DNA of 64,000 nucleotides. Source: an uncultured Prevotella sp. (GTDB lineage: Bacteria > Bacteroidota > Bacteroidia > Bacteroidales > Bacteroidaceae). Positions 1 to 8,497 of this stretch are shown one piece after another. The translations under genes were made by a program, and so were the position numbers. The notes under the pieces are model-generated. The model saw nothing but the letters and a program-made list of their open reading frames with translations, had not been told where the DNA came from and did not search any database. The stretch is from positions 1 to 64,000 of the forward strand of contig CABUXJ010000012.1 in assembly GCA_902495455.1 (NCBI GenBank), given 5' to 3'. The number at the start of each line of letters is the position of its first letter. The first letter of the stretch is position 1.

Positions 1-5
1 ATCCG

Positions 6-42
6 GCACCCTCCCCTTGGGGAGGGCCGGGGTGGGGCCCCG
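6..42. repeat. Family A palindromic repeat
   Basis: Short GC-rich palindrome CTCCCCTTGGGGAG followed by a G-rich tail (GGCCGGGGTGGGGCC). Near-identical copies occur at about 6309, 23224, 39402 and 39630. Degenerate copies are inside or at the ends of several genes. There is no T-tract, so it does not look like an ordinary intrinsic terminator. Confidence 0.8.
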
Positions 43-125
43 CCGCGGGGCCCCTGAGTGTGTTAAACTAACAAAAAACAACTTATTAATATGGAAAACT
101 AAGGTTACCCATCGAGTTTTTTAGG

Positions 126-133
126 TATTTTTG
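126..133 (+). promoter_or_regulatory. Bacteroidota -7 box (TAnnTTTG)
   Basis: TATTTTTG matches the Bacteroidota -7 consensus and lies 40 nt before the ATG at 173. It overlaps the alternative TTG start at 131, which argues against that start. No clear -33 TTG was found at the right distance. Confidence 0.5.
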
Positions 134-172
134 CAGAAGTTTTTTATACAGTGTGTTATAATTTATACGCTA

Positions 173-1318
173 ATGAGATTATCAAAATATCTGCTGTTTG
201 GCATGGCCTGTCTCTCCCTTTCTTCATGTTTCAAGGAAGAACCGCTCAACGCCGAGTGTGACATCGAGGCGGCGTGGGTGCATGTCGACAACCCCGGAGA
301 CATCTTCTTCAACATCACGGACACGCTCGTCGACGTCATGTCGGCCGAAAATACCATTGTCTTCACCAAGAGGCCGGGTGCCGACGTGACAGCGATGTCG
401 CCGCGCTTTCGGCTCACACCGGGAGCAAGGATAACACCCGAGAACGGCTCCACTCACGATTTCAGCGACGAGCGCGTCGTGACCTATACCGTCACGTCCG
501 AGGACGGAGCGTGGACGAGGACATATAGCGTCATGTTCGCACCACCGAAAGTCACGCTCAACTATGATTTTGAAAACTACCGCTTGGACGGACAATATGG
601 AAAATATTATGTCTGGAACGAGGTGGACAACAACGGAAATGTCATCAATGACATTTGGGCAACTGGCAATCCGGGCTATTTCAAGGCAAAGTCGATGACA
701 GCCAAGCCCGACGAATATCCTACTATACCGATGGACAACGGATACGATGGTAAAGGCGTCATGCTCGTGACGCGCAGCACCGGACCGTTCGGAATGTTAG
801 GCGGCCGCAAGATGCCTATCGCCGCCGGCAATCTGTTTTTGGGACGCTTCGTTGACGAGTTTGCACTCACACAGACACTCAAAGCCACGGAATTCGGAAT
901 AAGGTTCAACAAGGAGCCACGCACGTTCATGGGATATTATAAATATCGCCCAGGGGACGTGGTCACCAACAACGAAAACAAACCGCTGGAGGGCGTCCGC
1001 GACAGCGCCGCCATCTACTCGGTGCTCTACCTGAACCATGACGCCGACGGAAATTCCGTCGTGCTCCACGGCGACGACGTCATGACCAATCCCAACATTG
1101 TGGCCGTGGCGCGATTGTGGAACGTCAGATATACCGACGAGTGGACACCGTTTGAGGTCAATTTCGTCTATCGCAAGGAAATGGACAAGACGCTGATGGA
1201 AAACTTCGGTTACAACATCGCCGTGGTCTTCTCGTCCAGTCACAACGGAGACGTTTTCCAAGGGGCCGTGGGCAGCACGCTCTGTGTGGACAAAGTCAGT
1301 ATAGTATGTATAGAATGA
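173..1318 (+). CDS. PCMD-domain surface lipoprotein
   Basis: Predicted lipoprotein of 381 residues, of the PCMD (putative carbohydrate metabolism domain) kind found at Bacteroidota surfaces. An open frame continues up to a TTG at 131, but that start lies in the promoter box. The ATG at 173 opens a lipoprotein signal peptide with lipobox LSLSSC (Cys19). Residues about 25-125 look like a beta-sandwich of the DUF5018 type (motif VTYTVTSEDGAWTRTYSV); residues about 135-381 resemble PCMD. It overlaps the next gene by ATGA, so the two are probably translationally coupled. The family is known from its domains only; ligand and function are not known. Confidence 0.8.
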   Translation: MRLSKYLLFGMACLSLSSCFKEEPLNAECDIEAAWVHVDNPGDIFFNITDTLVDVMSAENTIVFTKRPGADVTAMSPRFRLTPGARITPENGSTHDFSDERVVTYTVTSEDGAWTRTYSVMFAPPKVTLNYDFENYRLDGQYGKYYVWNEVDNNGNVINDIWATGNPGYFKAKSMTAKPDEYPTIPMDNGYDGKGVMLVTRSTGPFGMLGGRKMPIAAGNLFLGRFVDEFALTQTLKATEFGIRFNKEPRTFMGYYKYRPGDVVTNNENKPLEGVRDSAAIYSVLYLNHDADGNSVVLHGDDVMTNPNIVAVARLWNVRYTDEWTPFEVNFVYRKEMDKTLMENFGYNIAVVFSSSHNGDVFQGAVGSTLCVDKVSIVCIE

Positions 1319-2085
1319 GAACAACAATGAACACGATAAGCAGACTTCTTGCCGCGACGGCGCTCACCACTACCGTCATGACAGCCTCGGCACTGGAACT
1401 TCCCGACGGTCTCAACTACAATGTCCGTTTGGGTTACAACATCGGCGGAACGGCTCCCGTGGGCATGCCGGCCACAATACGCAAGCTGAACAACTATGAG
1501 TTTCAGCCTAACGTCTCTTTCTGTTTCGACGTACAGAAGGACCTCCGTGATCGCTGGGGCGTCATGAGCGGAATCCACCTCGAGAACAAAGGCATGGAGA
1601 CCGACGCCACGGTCAAGAACTATCATATCACCATCGAGCAGGGCGGTGACTTCATGGAGGGATTTTTCACCGGCCACAACGTCACCAAAGTCGAGGAGTG
1701 GCTCATCACCGTACCCGTCATGGCGACCTGCCGCGTGGGCGGCAACGTGATGCTCAAGCTCGGCCCCTATCTCTCCTACGTGCTGACACGCAAGTTTGAA
1801 GGCAACGTCTACGACGGCTATCTGCGCCACAACACCCCCACCGGACCGAAGATAGAGTTCGGCACAGGCGAAAACGAGCGCGGCACGTTCGATTTTTCCG
1901 ACGACATGCGTCGCTGGCAGCTGGGCATCGACTTCGGTGCAGACTGGTATTTCAGTCGCCGTTGGGGCGTCTACGCCGACATCACATGGGGCCTCACCGG
2001 CATCCATAAGAGCGACTTCAAGACCATCGAGCAGACTCTCTACCCCATCTACGGCACGCTCGGCGTGACCTACAAGCTGAAATAA
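1315..2085 (+). CDS. PorT-like outer membrane beta-barrel protein
   Basis: Residues 1-26 are a signal peptide. The rest alternates short polar and aromatic strands typical of an eight- to ten-strand outer-membrane barrel (PF13568-like), ending in a strand with YKLK. I chose the ATG at 1315 because it overlaps the stop of the preceding gene as ATGA; ATGs at 1306 and 1327 are alternatives and all keep the signal peptide. It lies between two PCMD-type proteins, so it may anchor or export them; that is inference. No enzymatic motif is visible. Confidence 0.75.
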   Translation: MRTTMNTISRLLAATALTTTVMTASALELPDGLNYNVRLGYNIGGTAPVGMPATIRKLNNYEFQPNVSFCFDVQKDLRDRWGVMSGIHLENKGMETDATVKNYHITIEQGGDFMEGFFTGHNVTKVEEWLITVPVMATCRVGGNVMLKLGPYLSYVLTRKFEGNVYDGYLRHNTPTGPKIEFGTGENERGTFDFSDDMRRWQLGIDFGADWYFSRRWGVYADITWGLTGIHKSDFKTIEQTLYPIYGTLGVTYKLK

Positions 2086-2137
2086 AAACATGAGAGCACA
2101 TAGAAACAAATATATTCATTAAAAGAAAGGAACATTT

Positions 2138-3712
2138 ATGAGGAAAATTTTTACGCTTATCGCTATGTTGGCCGGAACAATGGCTGCTATGGCAACGGAC
2201 TACACGGACAAGCTGGTCGTGACCATCAACGGCGTGCCGACAACACCATCGGACAACACCATCACGGTGGACGCGCAGGCTGACGGCACATACACGCTGC
2301 AACTGAAGAACTTCATACTGACGTTGAACGGTGAACCCATGCCTGTGGGAACCATCAACGTGACTGACGTCAAGGCGACGCAGAACGGTGCGTCAACTCT
2401 GCTGACCTCAAGTCAGGATATTCTCATCGTTGACGGAGACCTTCCCGGAATCCCCTATTGGGCCGGCAAGGAGCTCGGTCCCGTGCCCGTGAACGTCAGC
2501 GCCGACATGCGGGACAACCATCTCTACGCCCTGATAACCATCGGATTTATGGGAATGAACATCGACGTTACCTTCGGCGACGTCTATCAGATGGCCAACT
2601 CGGGCTTCGAGTTTTTCCATACGGCAACGTCCGGTAGCAATACGAGCGACGAACCCGACCAGTGGCACTCGTTCATGAGTGCCGCAGGAATGCTTGCAGG
2701 AGTCGTCGGCATGGTGCCCCACACGTTCATCAGCGATGTCGTGCGTCCGGGTTCTTACGGAAGTCACAGTGTTCTCGTCAAGTCCGGTCTTGTGCTCGGC
2801 TCAATCGTTGCCAACGGTACGCTGACAAACGGCCGTCTGAACGCAGGTGGTTTTTCGGCTGCGGACACGAAAAACAACGCTTGCATCGACATGACAATAA
2901 CGGATGTTGACGCCAACGGCGACCCCTTCTATACAAACTTCTGCGGCAAGCCCGACTCGCTCGTAGTCTGGGTGAAGTTCACTCAAGAGACACCGCAGGC
3001 CGAGCACCCCTACGCCACGGTGACGGCAGCCATCACGGACGGCAGCTACTATCAGGAGCCTTGCGACAAGGACTACACTGACATCCTTGTCGGACGTGCC
3101 GCCAATGCCACCATCGAAAGCAAGGACGGTGCATGGCAGCGTCTGTCGGTACCGTTCGACTATGCTTCTTATACCGACAAGGAGGCCAAGACCATCCTCG
3201 TGACATACTCGACCAACGCTGACCCCGGTCAGGGAACTGGTGCTGACGAGCTCTATGTCGACGACATGGAGATGGTCTACAACTGCGCCGCAACAGCCGT
3301 CACGGTCAAGGGAACTCCCGTCGAAGGCTTCGGCAAGGCTGAGGACAACACCTACGAGGTGCTCATCGACGGCGAAAGCGCAGACGTTGAGACAGGAGAC
3401 ATTGTGGTCACGACCGACGGCAAGGGTGCCCGCGTGCTGATGGACAAGGTCGATGTAGACTGTATCGGCGGCGGCAGCGACGTGACAATCACCGTCATGT
3501 CGGAAGACCTGAAGCAGAGCAACACATACGTCATCGCGACCCGTAATGCCAAGTATGCCGGCATCAACAACGCTTCTGTCAACGCCGGCGGTCGTGCCGA
3601 GGTGAAAGCGTTCTACAACATGAACGGCCAGATGGTCGAGACTCCGCTCAAGGGCGGCGTCTACGTCGTGAAGTACACCAACGGAAAGACAGCGAAGGTT
3701 ACGCTGAAGTAA
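2138..3712 (+). CDS. Calycin-like/PCMD secreted protein with C-terminal sorting tail
   Basis: 524 residues. An N-terminal signal peptide (MRKIFTLIAMLAGTMAAMA) is followed by a calycin-like beta domain at about 20-150 (DKLVVTINGV...), then a PCMD-like jelly roll at about 155-390. The last 45 residues (FYNMNGQMVE...GGVYVVKYTNGKTAKVTLK) resemble a type IX secretion sorting tail. A strong ribosome-binding site (AAAGGAA) precedes the ATG. Third gene of the surface operon, 52 nt after the barrel gene. Probably a surface-attached carbohydrate-binding or structural protein; no catalytic site is visible. Confidence 0.75.
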   Translation: MRKIFTLIAMLAGTMAAMATDYTDKLVVTINGVPTTPSDNTITVDAQADGTYTLQLKNFILTLNGEPMPVGTINVTDVKATQNGASTLLTSSQDILIVDGDLPGIPYWAGKELGPVPVNVSADMRDNHLYALITIGFMGMNIDVTFGDVYQMANSGFEFFHTATSGSNTSDEPDQWHSFMSAAGMLAGVVGMVPHTFISDVVRPGSYGSHSVLVKSGLVLGSIVANGTLTNGRLNAGGFSAADTKNNACIDMTITDVDANGDPFYTNFCGKPDSLVVWVKFTQETPQAEHPYATVTAAITDGSYYQEPCDKDYTDILVGRAANATIESKDGAWQRLSVPFDYASYTDKEAKTILVTYSTNADPGQGTGADELYVDDMEMVYNCAATAVTVKGTPVEGFGKAEDNTYEVLIDGESADVETGDIVVTTDGKGARVLMDKVDVDCIGGGSDVTITVMSEDLKQSNTYVIATRNAKYAGINNASVNAGGRAEVKAFYNMNGQMVETPLKGGVYVVKYTNGKTAKVTLK

Positions 3713-3740
3713 GCAGATAATATCGTCTGTTTATATTTAG

Positions 3741-3808
3741 AACACAGAGACACGGAGACACGGAGACACAGAGGATTTTATAACTCTGTGTTTCCGTGTC
3801 TCTGTGTT
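3741..3808. terminator. Inverted repeat between convergent genes
   Basis: Arms AACACAGAGACACGG... (3741-3773) and ...CCGTGTCTCTGTGTT (3784-3808) pair over about 25 bp; the left arm carries one extra copy of the internal unit. It lies between two convergent genes, so it could terminate transcription from both sides, although T-tracts are short. The ACACAGAGACACGG unit has the look of a dispersed repeat. Confidence 0.5.
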
Positions 3809-3865
3809 TATAAGAATCAGGTCCGGTTCTTTTAGACTTGTATGGACAATTGCGTCACTGATAAT

Positions 3866-5155
3866 TCATACATTATAATTGTTCAGCAGCTTTATGATTG
3901 CTGTCACCTCCTCGTCGGTGAGCACCTGATTGCACGGTATGCTCAGCTCCTCGCGGTGGATGCGCTCGGTGACGGGCAGCGACAGGTCGTTCCACGAGGC
4001 GTAGCACTGCTGATGGTGCGGCGGTATCGGATAGTGGATGACGGTCTGGACGCCGTTGTCTGCGAGATAACGCTGCAGCTCGTCGCGGCGTGACGTGAGC
4101 ACGGGAAAGATATGGAAGACGCTATGCCGCCAGTAGTCGTGCGACGGCAGCGTCAGCAGCGGATTACGGATTTCCTCTATATACCGCAGGGCGATGCGGC
4201 GGCGCTCGGCGTTATCCTCGTCAAGATAGCGCAGACGGACACTGAGCACAGCGGCCTGTATCTCGTCCATTCGGCTGTTACGCCCGCGGTAGCGGAAGAC
4301 ATATTTCCGGGCGGAGCCGTAGTTGGCCAGTGCCCTCACCGTGGCGGCCAGCTCGTCGTCGTTGGTCGTCACCGCGCCGGCGTCTCCCAACGCCCCGAGG
4401 TTCTTGCCGGGGTAGAAGCTGTGGGCGGCGGAGGAGCCCCCCTCGGTCCCCCCAAGGGGGGATGAAGTGTGTGAAAGGATGGAGGCTTTGGGGGAGTTTG
4501 TATTTGAAACGGTGATAGCGTCCTTTTGATTAATCCGTGAGTTGTTGCTGACGCATTGGGGATTAATCTGTGAGTTGTTGCTGATACCTTGAAGATTAAT
4601 CTGTGAATGAGAGTAATCATTCATCCCCCCTTGGGGGGATAAGAGGGGGGCCAGCCCGTGCGACTGCGCGCAGTCCTCGATGAGCTTCAGTCCGTGGCGG
4701 CGGCAGATGTCGCCGATGCGGTCCGTGTAGGCCATGCGGCCGTAGAGATGGACAATCATGACGGCACGGGTGCGCTCGGTGATGGCCTGTTCGATGAGCG
4801 CGTCATCGATCTGGAACGTATCGAGACGCGGTTCGACGAGCACGGGAACGAGTCCGTTTTCCGTTATGGACAGGATGGTTGCGATGTAGGTGTTGGCCGG
4901 CACGATGACCTCGTCGCCCTCTGCCATCACACCCATCTCAATGTAAGCCCGTAGAATGAGCGTAAGGGCGTCGAGTCCGTTGCCGCAGGCTATGCAGTGG
5001 CGGACACCGCAGTAGCGCGCATATTCTTCCTCAAAGCGTGCCACGGCTTCGCCCAGCAGATACCATCCGCTGTCTATCACACGCGCCACGGCCTCGTGGA
5101 TTTCCTCTGCGTGACGTTCGGTGACCTTCTTTAAGTCGAGATATTTGATTGTCAT
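3866..5155 (-). CDS. DegT/DnrJ/EryC1/StrS aminotransferase with repeat insertion
   Basis: PLP-dependent sugar aminotransferase, probably acting on a dTDP-keto-deoxyhexose made by the neighbouring rfbB and ketoisomerase genes. Visible are the N-terminal ITIKYLDLK-like start, the EDCAQSHG motif, and SFYPGKNLGALGDAGA with the PLP lysine at about residue 251. Residues about 168-239 are foreign to the family: they translate a 217-bp inverted repeat with three internal direct repeats (4438-4654) that sits between EDCAQSHG and the FYPGK motif. Without it the length would be about 357, normal for the family. The frame stays open, but the insertion is close to the active-site lysine, so activity is uncertain. 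Confidence 0.85.
   Translation of the reverse strand: MTIKYLDLKKVTERHAEEIHEAVARVIDSGWYLLGEAVARFEEEYARYCGVRHCIACGNGLDALTLILRAYIEMGVMAEGDEVIVPANTYIATILSITENGLVPVLVEPRLDTFQIDDALIEQAITERTRAVMIVHLYGRMAYTDRIGDICRRHGLKLIEDCAQSHGLAPLLSPQGGMNDYSHSQINLQGISNNSQINPQCVSNNSRINQKDAITVSNTNSPKASILSHTSSPLGGTEGGSSAAHSFYPGKNLGALGDAGAVTTNDDELAATVRALANYGSARKYVFRYRGRNSRMDEIQAAVLSVRLRYLDEDNAERRRIALRYIEEIRNPLLTLPSHDYWRHSVFHIFPVLTSRRDELQRYLADNGVQTVIHYPIPPHHQQCYASWNDLSLPVTERIHREELSIPCNQVLTDEEVTAIIKLLNNYNV
4438..4654. repeat. Inverted repeat with internal tandem units inside the aminotransferase gene
   Basis: Ends are C-rich/G-rich palindromes of family A type (CCCCCCAAGGGGGGATGAA at the left, ATTCATCCCCCCTTGGGGGG at the right). 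The middle holds three copies of a roughly 36-bp unit starting GATTAATC. The length is a multiple of three as read and contains no stop in the gene frame. Confidence 0.8.
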
Positions 5156-5251
5156 AATGTCTTAATATAAAGCCCTCTCCGGCTCACCCCCCAAAAAAAA
5201 GGGAGAAACCTGCGGTTTGATAATTATTTTTTATGTCTGCTATTGTCTTTA

Positions 5252-5285
5252 ACTCCTGAGCGGGCTCTGCCCGCGATAACTCCCT
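5252..5285. repeat. Repeat TAACTCCTGAGCGGGC...GCCCGCGATAACTCC
   Basis: A palindrome (GCGGGCTCTGCCCGC) flanked by AACTCC motifs. A second copy is at 47399-47440 (GAGCGGGCTATGCCCGC). The rest of the 5156-5301 gap holds only a degenerate family A fragment. Confidence 0.65.
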
Positions 5286-5301
5286 TTAATTCCTTTAACT
5301 C

Positions 5302-6243
5302 CTAAACAATATCCCATTCGTACGTATCATAGCACACTCCGCGGCCACCATAGCCCTCCTTGTGGGCTATGAGACCGGCATTGATGACGCTGCCCTGCTC
5401 TTCCGTGGAACTGCCGAAATCGAGGTACGGGATGTCGGGGTAGTCGTGATACATGACTTGCTCATAGATAGCCTCCATCGCGCCGGCCTGTTTGCCGAGG
5501 TCTGTGGTGCCGCTGTATTGTCCGTGGAGCACCTGTGGGGTGACGTAGAACGTGATACCGCCGATGATTTCGTCGCCGATGTATGCGTTGTATTGGATGA
5601 TATTGTCCGGAAAGCGTGACTTCAGAAGCTGTATTTCCGCCAAAGAGTGGACGGGTTTGGCGTTGAAACGCTTCGCCAGATTGCTTTCCAGCACCGGCCA
5701 GAACTCGGCGATGTCGGCGTCACGTTTGACCCATACGCCGCTCTCGTGGGCCTGCTTGAGGCGCCGCCGGTGGTCTTTGCGCCATCTGAGGTGCTGCTGC
5801 ATGGCTATGGTTGTACCGATGTTGCGCAGATGCAGTCGTGCGTTGCACTTCCAGAAGATGGCGTAGAGATCTTCTTCCGACGGGTGCTGATGGTATATCC
5901 ACGGTATGGGGCGATAGATGACGCGCGTTATTCCACATTCGCGGAGATAACCGTTGAGCTCTGAAAACAATTCCACGACATCGCCGATGGTCACGTCGAT
6001 GTTCATCACGAGCCCGCCGTAGGTCAGTCCGTAGTGCGAATAGAGCGTCGTGTCGACGATGTGGGCGGGCAAAAGCGAGTGCAGCCGGCCGTCCTTGTAG
6101 AACATCAGCGAGTGGTCGGTGAAGCGGTCTGCGTGGTAGTCCATGTAGGCGCGGTAGAACAGGAACGTGGCATTCCTTGCCTGAGAGACGTATCTGTCCC
6201 AAACTGTAGCGTCGGCAGGGGTGTATCGTTTGATTGTGAACAT
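5302..6243 (-). CDS. FemAB/GNAT-like acyltransferase
   Basis: 313 residues without signal peptide or membrane segment. The layout resembles the FemAB / acetyltransf_6 superfamily: an N-terminal GNAT-like half, the basic helix WRKDHRRRLKQA near residue 155, and a C-terminal half with NIIQYNAYIGDEIIGGITF and YLDFGSSTEEQG. It lies between the ketoisomerase and aminotransferase genes, where pathways to acetamido-dideoxy sugars usually carry an N-acyltransferase. Acylation of the amino sugar is therefore the best guess. No experimentally defined family was recognised, so the acyl donor is unknown. Confidence 0.7.
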   Translation of the reverse strand: MFTIKRYTPADATVWDRYVSQARNATFLFYRAYMDYHADRFTDHSLMFYKDGRLHSLLPAHIVDTTLYSHYGLTYGGLVMNIDVTIGDVVELFSELNGYLRECGITRVIYRPIPWIYHQHPSEEDLYAIFWKCNARLHLRNIGTTIAMQQHLRWRKDHRRRLKQAHESGVWVKRDADIAEFWPVLESNLAKRFNAKPVHSLAEIQLLKSRFPDNIIQYNAYIGDEIIGGITFYVTPQVLHGQYSGTTDLGKQAGAMEAIYEQVMYHDYPDIPYLDFGSSTEEQGSVINAGLIAHKEGYGGRGVCYDTYEWDIV

Positions 6244-6299
6244 GTCAGATGGTAGATGTCAGATAGTAGATGTCAGATGTCCGGGTCTAACCCATTCAC

Positions 6300-6345
6300 C
6301 TCGTAGGCACCCTCCCCTTGTGGAGGGCCGGGGTGGGGCCGTCGG
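6300..6345. repeat. Family A repeat after GTCAGAT direct repeats
   Basis: CACCCTCCCCTTGTGGAGGGCCGGGGTGGGGCC. It is preceded at 6243-6281 by three near-copies of the 12-14 bp unit GTCAGATGGTAGAT. It fills the gap between the ketoisomerase stop and the transferase start. Confidence 0.7.
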
Positions 6346-6361
6346 ACGTCGGGTCGTCTGG

Positions 6362-6766
6362 CTATCGGTTCGTGCCTATATATTGTATGTATTCTCCATA
6401 ATCCCTTATGTAGTCCTCCTCTTCAAACGGGTCGGAGGCCAGCACGAGACAGACGGCTCCCGAGGAGAAGTCGTCGAGTGTGCGCCATACTCCTGTCTCG
6501 ACGAGCAGGCCTTGATAAGGGTGGTTGAGGTGGTAGGTGGTGTGCTCGTGGCCGTTGTCCAGCGTCACCTGAAAGCTGCCGCTCACGGCGATGATGAACT
6601 CGCGGCAGTGCTTGTGTGCATGACCGCCGCGGCTTTCACCGCCCGGCACGTCATAGACCCAGTAAGCGCGGGCGATGTCAAACGGTATGTTGCGGTTGCC
6701 TTCGGCCACGGTCAGATTGCCGCGCGGGTCGAATATCTTCGGCAAGTCGATTATTTTTCCTTCCAT
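6362..6766 (-). CDS. Sugar 3,4-ketoisomerase (FdtA/WxcM-like cupin)
   Basis: Small cupin of 134 residues, the usual family length. It shows the N-terminal motif DPRGNLTVAEGNRNIPFDI, the histidine motif GGHAHKHCREFI, and the C-terminal EEDYIRDYGEY, all characteristic of FdtA/QdtA-type dTDP-4-dehydro-6-deoxy-glucose 3,4-ketoisomerases. With rfbB at 8498-9631 upstream and the DegT aminotransferase downstream, it suggests a route to a dTDP-3-amino-3,6-dideoxyhexose (Fuc3N or Qui3N type). Which epimer is formed cannot be told from the sequence. Confidence 0.85.
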   Translation of the reverse strand: MEGKIIDLPKIFDPRGNLTVAEGNRNIPFDIARAYWVYDVPGGESRGGHAHKHCREFIIAVSGSFQVTLDNGHEHTTYHLNHPYQGLLVETGVWRTLDDFSSGAVCLVLASDPFEEEDYIRDYGEYIQYIGTNR

Positions 6767-6777
6767 ATTCTTATATC

Positions 6778-6890
6778 AAAGCCCTCTCCGGCCTCATGAG
6801 AGAGGGCGAAGAAGCCACTTCCGGCCCTACGAAGGAGGGCGAAGAAGCCCCCTCCGACTCACCCAAAGAGGGAGAGAAAGAGGGGATTCG
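6778..6890. repeat. Degenerate family A array
   Basis: Three imperfect units of the form GCCCTCTCCGGC...GAGAGGGCGAAGAAGCC follow each other between purT and the ketoisomerase gene. Nothing else is seen in this gap. Confidence 0.55.
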
Positions 6891-6955
6891 TTTGTTTTTA
6901 TTAGTTATTCAATATCTTTGTCCGGTGCCGGGCATCAAGCGATAGTCATACCGCT

Positions 6956-8137
6956 TTACTTCTTCATGTACGGGTCGGTGCCGAGCACGGTCTTTGCCAG
7001 ACGCTTCGCCTTGTCGCGCAGAGCGTCCGTGTCGGCGTCCGTGTCGCCATAGCAGAGCACCACTCCCATGCGTCGTCCGACGTGAGCTTCGGGCTTTCCG
7101 AAGATGCGGATGCGCGTGCGGTCCTCCTTTAGGGCGTCGATGAAGTTGTAGTCGAGCGGTTCCGTCGACTCAACGGGCGAGAGAACGACGGCGCTCACGC
7201 CGGCGTGCTCGAGATGGATGCCGGCAATCGGCAGTCCCATGACGGCGCGGAAGTGGAGCTCAAACTCGCTCAGATTGGTCGTGTGGCCGAGCGTGACCAT
7301 GCCCGTGTCGTGCGGCCGGGGTGACAGTTCGGAGAATATGACTTCGCCCTGACGTGTCAGGAAGAACTCCACGCCCCAGATGCCTGCACCCGTCAAGGCG
7401 CGTGTCACCTCGTCGGCCATGTGCTGGGCCTGACTCAGGGCTTCGTCGGAAATCTTATACGGCTGCCAGCTCTCGCGATAGTCGCCGCCCTTCTGGACGT
7501 GACCGATGGGCGGACAGAACAGTGTCGGGCCGTTCTTCTGCGTCACGGTGAGCAGGGTGAACTCCGACTCGAAGTCGATGAACTCTTCGATGATGACCTC
7601 ACGGACGTCGCCGCGGCTGCCTTCCATTGCCTCACGGAACGCCTGTTCCAGCTCGCTGTCGTTGTGGACGTAGCTCTGGCCGTGGCCCGATGACGACATC
7701 AGGGGCTTCACCACGCAGGGGAAACCTATCTCGTCGGCTGCAGCCTTGAACTCATTGAAAGTCTTGGCGTAGAAGTATTTGGCCGTGCGCAGACCCAGTT
7801 CGCGTGAAGCGAGGTCGCGGATGGCGCGTCGGTTCATCGTGTAGTTGACCGCACGGGCGCTCGGAACGACCTGGACGCCCTGCTCCTCGAACGCAAACAA
7901 CTTCTCCGTGCGGATGGCTTCGATTTCGGGGACGATGATGTCGGGGCGGTGTTTCTTCACCACAGCCTCCAGAGCGTCGCCGTCGAGCATGTTGAACACT
8001 TCGCGCTCGTCGGCCACTTGCATGGCCGGAGCGTTGTCGTAACGGTCGCAAGCAATAACATACTGGCCCGCGCGCTTGGCGGCGATGACGAATTCCTTGC
8101 CCAATTCGCCTGAGCCTAACAATAGTATTTTCTTCAT
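6956..8137 (-). CDS. purT: Formate-dependent GAR transformylase PurT
   Basis: ATP-grasp enzyme that formylates glycinamide ribonucleotide with formate and ATP in purine synthesis. The frame is open up to 8257, but family members start at MKKILLLGSGELGKEF, so I place the start at 8137, giving 393 residues, the normal length. Visible are the N-terminal Rossmann-like GSGELG, the ATP-grasp core with CVVKPLMSSSGHGQ, and the C-terminal ELSPRPHDTGMVTL motif. It sits 47 nt after the sigma-like small gene within the sugar-nucleotide block. No link to sugar metabolism is known, so the placement may be fortuitous. Confidence 0.93.
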   Translation of the reverse strand: MKKILLLGSGELGKEFVIAAKRAGQYVIACDRYDNAPAMQVADEREVFNMLDGDALEAVVKKHRPDIIVPEIEAIRTEKLFAFEEQGVQVVPSARAVNYTMNRRAIRDLASRELGLRTAKYFYAKTFNEFKAAADEIGFPCVVKPLMSSSGHGQSYVHNDSELEQAFREAMEGSRGDVREVIIEEFIDFESEFTLLTVTQKNGPTLFCPPIGHVQKGGDYRESWQPYKISDEALSQAQHMADEVTRALTGAGIWGVEFFLTRQGEVIFSELSPRPHDTGMVTLGHTTNLSEFELHFRAVMGLPIAGIHLEHAGVSAVVLSPVESTEPLDYNFIDALKEDRTRIRIFGKPEAHVGRRMGVVLCYGDTDADTDALRDKAKRLAKTVLGTDPYMKK

Positions 8138-8184
8138 ATCACGCTTTGTTTTCTGTCTTGTTTCAGTCGCCGGACAATCGAGTA

Positions 8185-8493
8185 TCATCGTGCCGGCTGC
8201 TTCAGTTCTCCTTTCAGAATCCCCCACTCCGGTGTGACGGCAATCTTGCGGATGCACCGGTCGATGCGTGCCATCATGTCTTCCGGGCTTTGTCCGCAGC
8301 CGGCGGCAATCTCGTCGAGTGACAGCCGTTCCGCTCCGAAGAGTCCGTAGTAGCTGATGACGGCCTCCTCGTCTTCCGTCTCGAGCAGATGGAGCAGGTG
8401 CTCCATGCCGTGGGAGACCTTTTGAGGAATGTCGTCGGGCGTATATCCCATGCTGACGAGGACTTGATGGAGTCCGTTGGAGATGTTGTCCAT
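8185..8493 (-). CDS. Small protein with sigma-70 region 4-like helix-turn-helix
   Basis: 102 residues. The second half, YYGLFGAERLSLDEIAAGCG followed by ...MMARIDRCIRKIA, has the spacing of a sigma region 4 helix-turn-helix (GL..G...S..EIA...G.S......I...IRKI). The first half is acidic and helical. No sigma region 2 is present, so it cannot be a complete sigma factor. It begins 4 nt after the rfbB stop, so it is co-transcribed. Function unknown; it could be a DNA-binding or polymerase-associated protein. Confidence 0.6.
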   Translation of the reverse strand: MDNISNGLHQVLVSMGYTPDDIPQKVSHGMEHLLHLLETEDEEAVISYYGLFGAERLSLDEIAAGCGQSPEDMMARIDRCIRKIAVTPEWGILKGELKQPAR

Positions 8494-8497
8494 AACC

